This document shows positions 6,362 to 14,925 of a DNA stretch of 64,000 nt, one piece after another. The notes beneath the pieces are model-generated. The model was not told the origin of the DNA. It saw only the letters and a program-made list of their open reading frames with translations, and ran no database searches. Position numbers and translations under genes: made by a program. The stretch lies in assembly GCA_023389035.1 (NCBI GenBank), contig JAEWFC010000023.1, positions 330,062 through 394,061 on the forward strand. The letters run 5' to 3'. Every line of letters starts with the position of its first letter. Position 1 is the first letter of the stretch. Origin of the DNA: Acidobacteriota bacterium. GTDB taxonomy: Bacteria > Acidobacteriota > Blastocatellia > Pyrinomonadales > Pyrinomonadaceae.

Positions 6362-9300
6362 ATGGCAAGCAAGGGCGGCACGATCGCCGAATTTGAACAG
6401 CTAAGGGCCGCAATAGATAGCGGTTCACGGATAGTTACGCTCGATGGGATCACGTCGACCGCCGCGAAGGCGTACGTGATCGCGCGTGCCGTGATAGACG
6501 CGCGTCGCACGGTCGTGGTCATCACTGACAGCAACGCCTCGCTGGATGAATGGGAATCGGACCTGCGATTTTGGCTTCGCGACGAAGCGGCGTCGGTGCT
6601 GTGTTTGCCGTCGTTCGATACGGACGTCTATTCAGGAAGCTCGCCGCACGCGGAGACCGAAGAACGCCGCGCACTGACGCTGTGGCAACTGACGCTCGGC
6701 CGCCCGAGCGTGCTGCTGCTGTCGGCGAGGTCGATGATCAGCCGCACTGTGACACCGGAAAAGGTCAGATCGCTCGGAGCGGTGCTACGCGTCGATGAGG
6801 ACGTGCCGCCCGATGAGCTGGTCGAGCGGCTGTCGGCGGCGGGCTATGTTCGCGAGGACCCGATCTATAATTTTGGACAGTTTTCGGTTCGGGGCGGGAT
6901 ATTGGACGTCTGGTCGCCGGACGCCGCGTCACCGGTCAGGGTCGAGTTTTTCGGCGACACGGTCGATTCGATCCGCGTCTTTGATCCCGACACACAGCTT
7001 TCGACCGAACGGCTAAAGGAAACGTCGATCGCGCCGATGCGTGAATTTGCAGCATCTGCCGACGACATGCTCGAGTGGTCGCAGGCCGCACGCAAGCGGT
7101 TCAGCGATGACGCCTACGCGCGTACTTTGCGCGACCGCACGGATTTCGCGGATGAGGGCGAGACGTTCTCGGGATGGGAATTTCTGATCCCGTTGACCAA
7201 GCCGCTTGACGGCACGGTCTTTGATTTTCTGAAAGATCCGCTGCTGGTCGTCGATGAACCGGGCTTGGTCGAGCAGTCGTTGGCGTCTCTTTACGATCTG
7301 CTGCGACGGCGGCATTCGTCGCTTGCTGAGACCGGTGAGATCGGGCTCGATCCGGATGAACTCTTTCTAAACGGCGGCGAGATCAGAGAGCTGATCGCGG
7401 ACACACGGCGGGTCGAGATGCGTGCTCTCGGGCGTACCGCGGCTGCGGTCGATGAGGAGTTCGCGATCTCGGACAATGGTCAGTCGGATGTTGCCATCCC
7501 GACGCGTGCCGGGCAGGCGACCGCTGAGCCGCTATTCCTTTTTCCCTCAGCCGAACGATCGACCGAGATCGCGATCCAGACGCGGTCGACGCAGAATTTT
7601 CACGGCGATATCGCGAGGTTCGTATCGACGATAAAGCCCGGCAACGAGCCGCAGATCGTCGTCGAGACGATCGGAATTCAGGAACGCATTGACGAGCTGT
7701 TTCGTGATCACAATACCGTTTTGCCCAAGGATTCGGTCGTCATTGGCTCGCTGTCGTCGGGGTTCGAGATACCGGCTGCGGGTCTCGTAGTTCATACGGA
7801 ATCGGACATTTTCGGTGAGACGGTCTCGGGCGTTTCGGCGGCGGCGGTCAGAACGCCGGCCGGCCAGCGTAAGCCGAAGCTCGGTGCGTTCATCTCCGAT
7901 TTTCGCGATCTGAAGCCGGGCGATTACGTGGTGCACGTCGATCACGGCATCGGGCGTTTCGATGGCCTGCAGACGATAAGTTCGCAGGGTGCGGAACGCG
8001 AGTTTATGCTGCTGGTCTATGCGGACGACGCGAAGCTTTTCGTCCCGGTCGAACGCCTTGATCTGGTCTCGCGCTATTCATCGGGCGAAGCCAGCTCGGC
8101 GACGCTCGACCGCCTCGGCGGCCTGGGCTGGCAAAAGACAAAGGCCAAAGCCAAACGGGCCATGCGCGACATGGCCGACGAGCTGCTCAAGCTGTACGCG
8201 GAACGCAAGCTCGTCACAGGCTACGCTTTTTCGCCGGACGCGCCGTGGCAGCATGAGTTTGAAGATGCTTTCCCGTACGACCTGACGGTCGATCAGGCAA
8301 AGGCGATCGAAGACGTCAAGGAAGACATGGAGACCGCACGGCCGATGGACAGGCTCGTGATCGGCGATGTCGGCTATGGCAAGACCGAGGTCGCGATGCG
8401 TGCGGCATTCAAGGCTGTAATGGACGGCAAACAGGTCGCGATCCTGACACCGACGACGATCCTCGCCTATCAGCATTACGAATCCTTTCGAAAACGGTTC
8501 GCGGCCTTTCCGGCAAAGATCGACCTGCTGTCGAGATTCCGCAGTTCAAAAGAGCAAAAGGCTGTGGTCACTGCGGCCGAAAAAGGGGACGTCGATGTGA
8601 TCGTCGGAACACATAGAGTTTTGTCGAATGACGTGAAACTGCCGAAGCTAGGGCTGGTCGTCGTCGACGAAGAGCAGCGTTTTGGCGTCGCACATAAAGA
8701 AAAGCTGAAACAACTGAAGAAAAAGGTCGATGTGCTGACACTGTCAGCAACGCCTATCCCGCGAACGCTGAATATGTCTCTGCTCGGGATGCGAGACCTG
8801 TCCGTAATCGAAACGCCGCCGCGCGACCGCCTGGCGATCAATACGCAGGTCGTGCAGTTTTCTGAGAATGTCATACGGTCGGCAATCGAGCTGGAGCTTG
8901 CGCGAAACGGGCAGGTCTTTTTTATACATAACCGCGTCGAAACGATCGAGGCGATCGCCGCGCTTGTCCAGAACATCGTCCCGAATGCACGAATCGCCAT
9001 CGGACACGGCAAGATGAACGAGAAAGAAATGGAGCAGGTAATGCTCGATTTCATCGATTACAAATACGACGTTCTCGTCGCGACGACCATCATCGAGAAC
9101 GGCATCGACATTCCGCGCGCAAATACGATCATCATCAATCGTGCTGATAACTACGGCCTCTCACAGCTTTACCAATTACGCGGCCGCGTGGGGCGATCGA
9201 ACCGCCGGGCGTACGCATATCTATTGATACCGAGCGAGATCGAGCTAACGCCGATCGCACGCCGCAGGCTTTCGGCGATACGAGAATTTTCAGAGCTTGG

Positions 9301-9889
9301 TGCCGGGTTTCGCATCGCGGCGCTGGATCTCGAGCTTCGGGGGGCGGGAAACATCCTTGGCGGCCAGCAGTCGGGACATCTCGACGCTTTGGGTTTTGAT
9401 CTTTACACAAAGATGCTCGAACGGACCATCTCAGAGCTGCGCGGAGATGAGGTAGCGGACGAGACGAGCGTGGCGATAAATCTGGGCGTTGACGTGTCGA
9501 TACCGAAGGATTACATCGTCGATGCAAGCCAGCGTTTGCGGACGTATAAACGCATCGCTTCGTCAGAATCAGAAGAAGTTCTCGCACAGATACACGCCGA
9601 GATCGAGGATCGCTATGGCAAGATGCCGGCTTCGGTCGATTCACTTTTCGCGTACGGGCGGCTCAGAAAACAGGCGGAAAAGATGGGCGTGATGTCGATC
9701 GACAAGGCCCCGAACGGATTCGCTATCAAGCTCGGCGAGAACGCTCGCGTGAAGCCGGAACGTCTAATGGAACTGCTTCAGCAGGATGAATCGGCGTCGT
9801 TTTCGCCGAACGGTATCCTGAGGGTCGCGTTTGACGGCGATGATCTGCTTGCGGCGGTCCGCGATACACTAATAATGATCGCGTCTTAG
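6362..9889 (+). CDS. mfd: Transcription-repair coupling factor Mfd
   Basis: The 1175-residue protein removes RNA polymerase stalled at DNA lesions and recruits UvrA for excision repair. It has the UvrB-like N-terminal part (YNFGQFSVRGGILDVWSP near residues 165-182), an RNA polymerase-interaction module (PGDYVVHVDHGIGRFDGL near residue 520), and a RecG-like helicase. The helicase shows Walker A GDVGYGKTE near residue 667, DEEQ near residue 768 and SATPIPRTLN after it. A C-terminal TRCF domain closes the protein. I chose the ATG at 6362. A TTG at 6344 is in frame and would add six residues. Neither start has a clear ribosome site. Confidence 0.95.
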   Translation: MASKGGTIAEFEQLRAAIDSGSRIVTLDGITSTAAKAYVIARAVIDARRTVVVITDSNASLDEWESDLRFWLRDEAASVLCLPSFDTDVYSGSSPHAETEERRALTLWQLTLGRPSVLLLSARSMISRTVTPEKVRSLGAVLRVDEDVPPDELVERLSAAGYVREDPIYNFGQFSVRGGILDVWSPDAASPVRVEFFGDTVDSIRVFDPDTQLSTERLKETSIAPMREFAASADDMLEWSQAARKRFSDDAYARTLRDRTDFADEGETFSGWEFLIPLTKPLDGTVFDFLKDPLLVVDEPGLVEQSLASLYDLLRRRHSSLAETGEIGLDPDELFLNGGEIRELIADTRRVEMRALGRTAAAVDEEFAISDNGQSDVAIPTRAGQATAEPLFLFPSAERSTEIAIQTRSTQNFHGDIARFVSTIKPGNEPQIVVETIGIQERIDELFRDHNTVLPKDSVVIGSLSSGFEIPAAGLVVHTESDIFGETVSGVSAAAVRTPAGQRKPKLGAFISDFRDLKPGDYVVHVDHGIGRFDGLQTISSQGAEREFMLLVYADDAKLFVPVERLDLVSRYSSGEASSATLDRLGGLGWQKTKAKAKRAMRDMADELLKLYAERKLVTGYAFSPDAPWQHEFEDAFPYDLTVDQAKAIEDVKEDMETARPMDRLVIGDVGYGKTEVAMRAAFKAVMDGKQVAILTPTTILAYQHYESFRKRFAAFPAKIDLLSRFRSSKEQKAVVTAAEKGDVDVIVGTHRVLSNDVKLPKLGLVVVDEEQRFGVAHKEKLKQLKKKVDVLTLSATPIPRTLNMSLLGMRDLSVIETPPRDRLAINTQVVQFSENVIRSAIELELARNGQVFFIHNRVETIEAIAALVQNIVPNARIAIGHGKMNEKEMEQVMLDFIDYKYDVLVATTIIENGIDIPRANTIIINRADNYGLSQLYQLRGRVGRSNRRAYAYLLIPSEIELTPIARRRLSAIREFSELGAGFRIAALDLELRGAGNILGGQQSGHLDALGFDLYTKMLERTISELRGDEVADETSVAINLGVDVSIPKDYIVDASQRLRTYKRIASSESEEVLAQIHAEIEDRYGKMPASVDSLFAYGRLRKQAEKMGVMSIDKAPNGFAIKLGENARVKPERLMELLQQDESASFSPNGILRVAFDGDDLLAAVRDTLIMIAS

Positions 9890-10079
9890 GACGGCTCAGG
9901 GTGCTTGATTTTCGGGGTTTTCTGATAAAATCTGCTGAAGTTTGTGCCGTATCGTTTTCAATGTTTCTACGAGCCTTTTTTTGTGAGCGATAAACGCTGA
10001 GGCTGCCGCGTGCATCGAAGTCAGCGTACTTAATGTATCTGTGAAGGCCATGGTCTTCAGCCATTTTTGGGAGCAATTA

Positions 10080-11135
10080 ATGAGACAATTTAGTTTATTC
10101 CTAATGTTTTTCCTCGCTTTTGGTGCGTTTGCCGGCGAAAGTGCAGCCCAGGAGACGGAGATCCGCGTCGTCGACGAGGTGATCGCTCAGGTGAATGAGG
10201 GCGTGATAACGCTTTCGCGCGTCAAGAAAGAGATGAAAAACATCGCCGATCAGACCGTAACCGAGGGCAAGACCCGAGAGGAAGCGGAGCGCATGGTCGA
10301 AGAGAAGAAAGGCGAGTTGATCGCCAATCTGATCAATGAAGAGCTGCTTATGCAGCGTTCGAAAGAGCTGCGAATGGATTCTGAGGTTGAGGCGATGGTC
10401 AACGGTCGTGCACTCGAGATCATGAAGCAGTACAACCTTAAGACGCTCGACGAACTTTACAAGGCGATGGAATCGCAGGGCGTTAACCCGACCGAGGTAC
10501 GCGAGGCGTGGCGGCGGCAAGCGACCCGCGACCTTGTCGTTCAGCAGGACCTGCATCGCAAGCTCTACTGGGAAGCCACGCCGGCGGAAGTAAAGGCTTA
10601 CTATGAGAAGAACAAGACAAAATTCACCACGCCTGAAACGGTATCGGTAAGCGAGATCTTCTTAGGTTACGCCGGGCGCGATGAGGCGACCGTAAGAGCT
10701 AAAGGAAAAGAGCTTGTGGCTCAGCTGCGTGCGGGAGGCGACTTTGCAAAGATCGCGGCTGAGAACTCGGACCCCGGACAATTCACGCAGGGCCAGGGAA
10801 AGGTTGAGAAGGTATTGGTCTCTGAGCTCAACGAGATCGTTGCAACGCCGCTAAAAGCTGTTAAAGTCGGCGGCTATACCGATCCGATCGAGATCGCGGA
10901 ACTTGGTGTAATAATCCTCAGGGTCGACGCCAGACAGGCTGCGAGTTCTGATTCCGAGTTCAACGAGAATGCTGTCAGGACAGCTTTGCTGCAGGAAAAG
11001 ATCCCGGCCGCGTACAAAAAGTACATGGCGAACCTGCGTCAAGATTCATACATAAAGATCAGCGAAGAATATCGCCCGCTGGTCGCACCGATCCTTTTTG
11101 CTGAAGAGCGAACGGAGAAGACGGCGGTCAATTAG
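10080..11135 (+). CDS. SurA-like periplasmic chaperone / parvulin-type peptidyl-prolyl isomerase
   Basis: The 351-residue protein begins with a signal peptide (MRQFSLFLMFFLAFGAFAG, likely cut after SAAQ). A SurA N-terminal-like helical region follows (about residues 30-160, with VIAQVNEGVITLSRVKKEM). A parvulin rotamase domain comes next (about residues 175-275, from TTPETVSVSEIFLG, containing GGDFAKIAAENSDPG). Such proteins help outer-membrane proteins fold in the periplasm. The ATG at 10080 is preferred because GGGAG lies just upstream and the signal peptide starts there. An in-frame ATG at 10041 lacks both. A rho-independent terminator follows. Confidence 0.85.
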   Translation: MRQFSLFLMFFLAFGAFAGESAAQETEIRVVDEVIAQVNEGVITLSRVKKEMKNIADQTVTEGKTREEAERMVEEKKGELIANLINEELLMQRSKELRMDSEVEAMVNGRALEIMKQYNLKTLDELYKAMESQGVNPTEVREAWRRQATRDLVVQQDLHRKLYWEATPAEVKAYYEKNKTKFTTPETVSVSEIFLGYAGRDEATVRAKGKELVAQLRAGGDFAKIAAENSDPGQFTQGQGKVEKVLVSELNEIVATPLKAVKVGGYTDPIEIAELGVIILRVDARQAASSDSEFNENAVRTALLQEKIPAAYKKYMANLRQDSYIKISEEYRPLVAPILFAEERTEKTAVN

Positions 11136-11155
11136 TTCGTCCGTATCTATGATCC

Positions 11156-11181
11156 AAGGCCGCGTCACAGCGGCCTTTTTT
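11156..11181 (+). terminator. Rho-independent terminator of the SurA-like gene
   Basis: AAGGCCGC (11156-11163), loop GTCACA, GCGGCCTT (11170-11177), then a T-run to 11181. The eight-base-pair stem is perfect and begins 21 bp after the stop codon. Confidence 0.85.
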
Positions 11182-11198
11182 GTTGATATTATGTGCCT

Positions 11199-11474
11199 AT
11201 GAGATTGGATCTTTTCCTAAAGGTAAGCAGGCTGCTGCCGCGGCGAACCCTCGCGCAGGAGTTCTGTGAAAAGAACCTGGTAAAGGTTAATGGGTCGAAC
11301 GCAAAGTCGTCCAGGACGATTAGCGTGGGTGACGAGATCGAGATAAAGCGGCGCGACCGAACAACCGTGATCAAGGTGTTATCGGTTCCATCGTCAAAGC
11401 AGGTCTCGAAGGAAGCTGCGGCCGGTCTATACGAGGTATTGTCTGAAACTGCGAATGATAACGGCGTGGTCTAG
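11199..11474 (+). CDS. S4-domain RNA-binding protein (RqcP/Hsp15-like)
   Basis: The 91-residue protein is a single S4 domain. MRLDLFLKVSRLLPRRTLAQEFCEKNLVKVN is the typical helix-turn-helix part, followed by VGDEIEIKRR. This is the size and form of RqcP and Hsp15, which bind 50S subunits carrying stalled peptidyl-tRNA. Which of the two it resembles more cannot be decided by eye. A GTG at 11193 would add two residues. The gene follows the terminator of the SurA-like gene, so it needs its own promoter. It converges on the next minus-strand gene with a 4-bp overlap. Confidence 0.75.
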   Translation: MRLDLFLKVSRLLPRRTLAQEFCEKNLVKVNGSNAKSSRTISVGDEIEIKRRDRTTVIKVLSVPSSKQVSKEAAAGLYEVLSETANDNGVV

Positions 11475-11926
11475 CCCGTGATCTCTTTGATCGCACGATC
11501 GTAGATCTCGACGCGGCGCTTGGCTCTCTTCACGTCCGGATGCTCGTCCTTATATGTCTGCAGCAGCTCCCAAAGATCGGTCTCAAGCTCCATCCTCTTG
11601 ATCATCAGCTTGCCGAGTGCGAGCGTCAGCTTGCCGGTGTCGGCCGGCTTTGTCGCTGCGATCTTGTCCATGTCGCGTTTTAGCACCGTCAGCGAATAGC
11701 GGATCTCTTTCACACGTGGATATTCATCGGTGTAGTCGAGCAGGAGCGATTCGAGCTCGGATTCGAGCTCGGTACGTTTAAGGAGTACCTCGGCGAACGC
11801 CGGCGATGATCGGACGGCGTCGGCAGCGGCCGTATTAACGGGATTAGCCGCTTGCGAGAAAACGGCCGCCGTCAATGATCCGATGATCATCAACGGCAGC
11901 CCTACTTTCTTTAGAATGTTCTGCAT
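11471..11926 (-). CDS. Exported helical protein with an internal Wzz/GumC-like duplication
   Basis: The 151-residue protein has an N-terminal signal or anchor segment (LPLMIIGSLTAAVFSQA). Two related helical repeats follow, one with RTELESELESLLLDYTDEYP then RVKEIRY, the other with RMELETDLWELLQTYKDEHP then DVKRAKRR. The pattern DYxDExPxVKxxR recalls the coiled coils of Wzz/GumC polysaccharide co-polymerases, but the ATPase and both Wzz membrane anchors are missing. The start ATG at 11926 overlaps the stop of the upstream gene (TAATG), so the two are probably translationally coupled. No function can be given. Confidence 0.65.
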   Translation of the reverse strand: MQNILKKVGLPLMIIGSLTAAVFSQAANPVNTAAADAVRSSPAFAEVLLKRTELESELESLLLDYTDEYPRVKEIRYSLTVLKRDMDKIAATKPADTGKLTLALGKLMIKRMELETDLWELLQTYKDEHPDVKRAKRRVEIYDRAIKEITG

Positions 11927-12774
11927 TAGCGGCCAGTATTGAAGGTGCCTGCGTCGAGCGACTGATTGACCGCGAAATCGAGCAGTTGGTACGTCCACTC
12001 AACCTCTTTCGTGCCGTTCGTGCCCGAAAATTCGTAAATAAGCTTGTACTTATGCGGCACCACCATTCCGTGAACCTCTCTGTGATCAGAGAAATTCTCT
12101 GTAACCTTAAGGCGTGTCTCGCTCGTGCGAGCTGACTGGTCGATGTTACCGCCGATGCCTGATGAGAGAAGGCGTTTGTATTCGGTACGCACATGGCGGA
12201 ACGTCTCCTTATCAAAGAACATCGCGATCTCAAGGTCGCTGCCGCCCTTAGGAGCGTATTCCAACACGTATGATTCTTTGCCGTCCACCTTCTTCGTTCC
12301 GCTGTACTTTATGCGTGCCTTTGCTTCTGAAGCGTTCAGTAGCGGCCACGATGTCGACAATGTGCCGCCGAGGAGTCCGTGTGTTAAAAGTTCGTTGTTG
12401 TTCTGGACGAACGTCCCGAGATCGGAGCGGACGCCGGCCTTTACGAACCCAACGCTGTGCTTGTTGCCATCAAAAACGATCAGTTCCTGAGCGTAATCGG
12501 CGGCATTGAGTTGGAGGCCGAAGAACAATTTGGGGCCTTCGGAGGCGATAACAACGCGGCCTTTAGCAGGCTGATTCTTTTGCGTGATGTAGTCGACCTG
12601 CACCTCGCCGGTCGTGATGAAAGTTTTCAATCCGGCTCGCGTTTCCGCGGGAGCGATCGAATCAATATGCTTTGCGATGACCTCTTCAGCGGTCAATTTC
12701 TGTGCAAAAGAGGTCGATGCAGCAAACACGAACATCGCTGCGAGGGCGGCTAGGCCCGAAAATCTGATCTTCAT
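11926..12774 (-). CDS. Exported LolA/LppX-like protein
   Basis: The 282-residue protein starts with a signal peptide (MKIRFSGLAALAAMFVFAAS, cut near SFAQ). It then has the pattern LTAEEVIAKHIDSIAP ... FITTGEVQVDYITQ ... RVVIASEGPKLFFGLQ ... SYVLEYAPKGG. This is the beta-rich half-barrel style of outer-membrane lipoprotein-sorting proteins (LolA/LppX). No lipobox cysteine is present, so it should be a soluble periplasmic protein. A lipid- or lipoprotein-binding role is inferred from the fold only. The downstream Wzz-like gene overlaps by one base. Confidence 0.65.
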   Translation of the reverse strand: MKIRFSGLAALAAMFVFAASTSFAQKLTAEEVIAKHIDSIAPAETRAGLKTFITTGEVQVDYITQKNQPAKGRVVIASEGPKLFFGLQLNAADYAQELIVFDGNKHSVGFVKAGVRSDLGTFVQNNNELLTHGLLGGTLSTSWPLLNASEAKARIKYSGTKKVDGKESYVLEYAPKGGSDLEIAMFFDKETFRHVRTEYKRLLSSGIGGNIDQSARTSETRLKVTENFSDHREVHGMVVPHKYKLIYEFSGTNGTKEVEWTYQLLDFAVNQSLDAGTFNTGR

Positions 12775-12794
12775 AAATACTCCAAGTGTTAGGC

Positions 12795-13883
12795 TTAAAC
12801 CGCCGCAGACTGGCCCGCGGCCTCACTGTTTGTCTGAAACGCGTTGCACGAATCGATGACGGGAACATCTGCTTCGACGATGCCATCGCCGTAGCCGTTG
12901 CCTGCCGACAACGTATTAAAGTATACCGTAATATTATCGAGTATCTCGTCGGCCGAGTGCGAATGGTACAAGGTCTGGCGGAACTGGGCTCCGCCGACGA
13001 GGCCTTTAGTGAACTGTCCCGCGAGCTGCTTCATCTTGCCGAGAGCTACAAGCTCGGGCATTTCTTCGAGACACATTTCAAAGAATTCCAGCAAGACAGC
13101 TTTCTTCTCTTCGAGATCGGGCTGATAAGGCTCGCGGCCTGCGATGACATCAGCGAACTGGCGAAAGATCCACGGATTCTGCATCGCACCGCGGCCGATG
13201 AGGATGCCATCGGTTCCGGCCTCGGTCCATTTTCGCATCCCGTACTCGATCGAGGTGATGTCGCCATTGCCTGAAACAGGGACTGACACGGCTTCCTTCA
13301 CCTGCCTGATAATGTCCCAGTTCGCCAGGCCTTTGTAGCCCTGTTCGCGTGTTCGGCCGTGCACCTGAATATGCTCGACGCCGCACTGCTCGGCCATTTT
13401 AGCGACATCGACGACGTTTATCGACGCGTCTGTATAGCCGGTGCGAAGTTTAAGCGTCAACGGGATCGAGATAGCTTTCTTGATCTCGGTGAGTATTTCC
13501 TGCAGTTTTTGAGGCTCGCGAAGCAGTCCCGAGCCGCCGCCGTTCTTTACGACCTTTGGCGCAGGACAGCCGCAGTTTACGTCGAGAATGTCGGCCCCGA
13601 TCTCTTCGGCCATCTCGGCTCCCATTGCCATACGCTCGGCACGGCCGCCGAAGATCTGCACGGCAAAGGGACGCTCTTCCTCGTCAAAATGCATCTGGCG
13701 TTTCGATTTCGGATTGCCCCGTGTCAGGCCTTCGACGGAAATAAATTCAGACACCACGAGCCCCACACCGCCGCGTCGCTTAATGAGACGGCGAAATGTG
13801 TAATCAGTAACGCCCGCCATTGGCGAAAGTATCAGCGGCGGGTCGATAGCGATGTCTCGAATGCGGAAAGACTTCATCGGCAA
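12795..13883 (-). CDS. dusB: tRNA-dihydrouridine synthase, DusB type
   Basis: The 362-residue FMN enzyme reduces uridines in the tRNA D-loop. It opens with PPLILSPMAGVTDYTFRRL, has the catalytic cysteine in NCGCPAPKV (Cys106 in this numbering), KLRTGYTD for substrate and FMN contacts, VHGRTREQGYKG, and GNGDI with IGRGAMQNPWIF at the phosphate site. An additional C-terminal tail after about residue 330 is not part of the core. An in-frame ATG six bases downstream of 13883 (MKSFRI) is an equally good start. No fis gene follows, unlike in enterobacteria. Confidence 0.92.
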   Translation of the reverse strand: MPMKSFRIRDIAIDPPLILSPMAGVTDYTFRRLIKRRGGVGLVVSEFISVEGLTRGNPKSKRQMHFDEEERPFAVQIFGGRAERMAMGAEMAEEIGADILDVNCGCPAPKVVKNGGGSGLLREPQKLQEILTEIKKAISIPLTLKLRTGYTDASINVVDVAKMAEQCGVEHIQVHGRTREQGYKGLANWDIIRQVKEAVSVPVSGNGDITSIEYGMRKWTEAGTDGILIGRGAMQNPWIFRQFADVIAGREPYQPDLEEKKAVLLEFFEMCLEEMPELVALGKMKQLAGQFTKGLVGGAQFRQTLYHSHSADEILDNITVYFNTLSAGNGYGDGIVEADVPVIDSCNAFQTNSEAAGQSAAV

Positions 13884-13908
13884 ACAATGTTTGATGCATT
13901 TACGGCAC

Positions 13909-14130
13909 TCAGGCTGCCTTTTTTCGTTTCACGATCACCATTATCAGGCCGAGTAGAAATACGAAAAAGGAAAGTACCAGCACGATCGAGCCGGGAATAA
14001 TTCCCAGCATCGCCTCGTCCCAGCTGGTATGCGGGCCGTTAACTATCGGCAATGCAACTGAAACGCCGGTGACAAGTACACCGAGCAAAACGCCCAGAAT
14101 GCCCAAAACCAGGATGATCTTCCAAATCAT
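13909..14130 (-). CDS. Small two-helix membrane protein, unknown
   Basis: The 73-residue protein has two clear membrane helices (IILVLGILGVLLGVLVTGVS and IVLVLSFFVFLLGLIMVIV) and a basic tail KRKKAA. A GGAG lies about nine bases upstream of its ATG, which supports translation. I do not recognise the family. It is 25 bp upstream of dusB on the same strand. Confidence 0.6.
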   Translation of the reverse strand: MIWKIILVLGILGVLLGVLVTGVSVALPIVNGPHTSWDEAMLGIIPGSIVLVLSFFVFLLGLIMVIVKRKKAA

Positions 14131-14248
14131 ATCAGCAGTCTCCTATCTAAACTTGTGTCGATTTTACGAAAGAGGTCCGTAACGCATTGGTGAAACGTGA
14201 CGGAATTCTAACACAGAATCAGACGCACGGAACGAGAGGAAATTGCCG

Positions 14249-14284
14249 AAAGCCCGAGGCCGCCGATCGGCGATCCCGGGCTTT
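14249..14284 (-). terminator. Probable terminator of the DUF4920 gene
   Basis: AAAGCCCG and CGGGCTTT form a perfect eight-base-pair stem that encloses a second small hairpin (GCCGATCGGC). It lies 18 bp after the stop of the minus-strand gene. The T-run is short (three), so it may be a weak terminator. Confidence 0.5.
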
Positions 14285-14301
14285 AGCATTTGATACGAAC
14301 G

Positions 14302-14844
14302 TTATTCCGCTTTGGTAAGGACGACACCGGTCGCATCGAAGGAGACCTCGGTGACGGTTCCGTCAGGATTTCGGGTGTCGAATTTCGCGCCGTCATCATT
14401 GATCAGGTGATCGACGTGTTCCTTGGTGAGCGTCTTGGTTTTGAAGGTTCCCTGAGCACGGACCTTCATACCGGCCGAATTCAGCGGAATGAAGAAAGCG
14501 TGGTCGCCAAAGGTCACGCGGACCGACTTGCCGTCTTTCTTGTCCGCCATCTCCATCCAGCAGCCTTCCTTGGTGCACGAACGAACGATAACGCCTGAGA
14601 CCTCGACCGTCTTATCGGCGTATTTCGCGGGATCGGCGAGCGCCTTTGCGACCTCGGCTTTCTTGACGCCCTTTGCTAGAGCGGCACCGCGTGTGATGGT
14701 GTCGCCTTTCTTTAATTCAACCGGAGCGTTCTGCTCGTTCTTTGCCACGGGCTCGCCCTTGCTGTTCATCTCGCCCTGGGCGAAAGAAACTGAAGATGCA
14801 AAAAGCAATGCTGCGGGCAGTAAGAAGTACTTTGATAATTTCAT
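14302..14844 (-). CDS. Exported DUF4920-domain protein
   Basis: The 180-residue protein has a signal peptide (MKLSKYFLLPAALLFASSVS, cut near FAQG). Its C-terminal half matches my memory of DUF4920: VEVSGVIVRSCTKEGCWMEM, then VTFGDHAFFIPLNSAGMKV and VRAQGTF. The two cysteines in SCTKEGCW might bind metal or form a disulfide, but no function is established. The ATG at 14844 is supported by AGAGG eight bases upstream. An in-frame ATG at 14877 would put 11 extra residues before the signal peptide. Confidence 0.8.
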   Translation of the reverse strand: MKLSKYFLLPAALLFASSVSFAQGEMNSKGEPVAKNEQNAPVELKKGDTITRGAALAKGVKKAEVAKALADPAKYADKTVEVSGVIVRSCTKEGCWMEMADKKDGKSVRVTFGDHAFFIPLNSAGMKVRAQGTFKTKTLTKEHVDHLINDDGAKFDTRNPDGTVTEVSFDATGVVLTKAE

Positions 14845-14925
14845 GTGATTAACCTCTATATAGATCAGCCTTGTCAAACCTTAATCTTACAGCCATCAAG
14901 CTAACATTACCAACCCATTCGGCGG

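Noticed and set aside
9900..9935. Promoter of the SurA-like gene at TTGATT...TAAAAT
   Set aside because: The spacer is only 15 bp and the start codon is about 150 bp away, so the match is not convincing.
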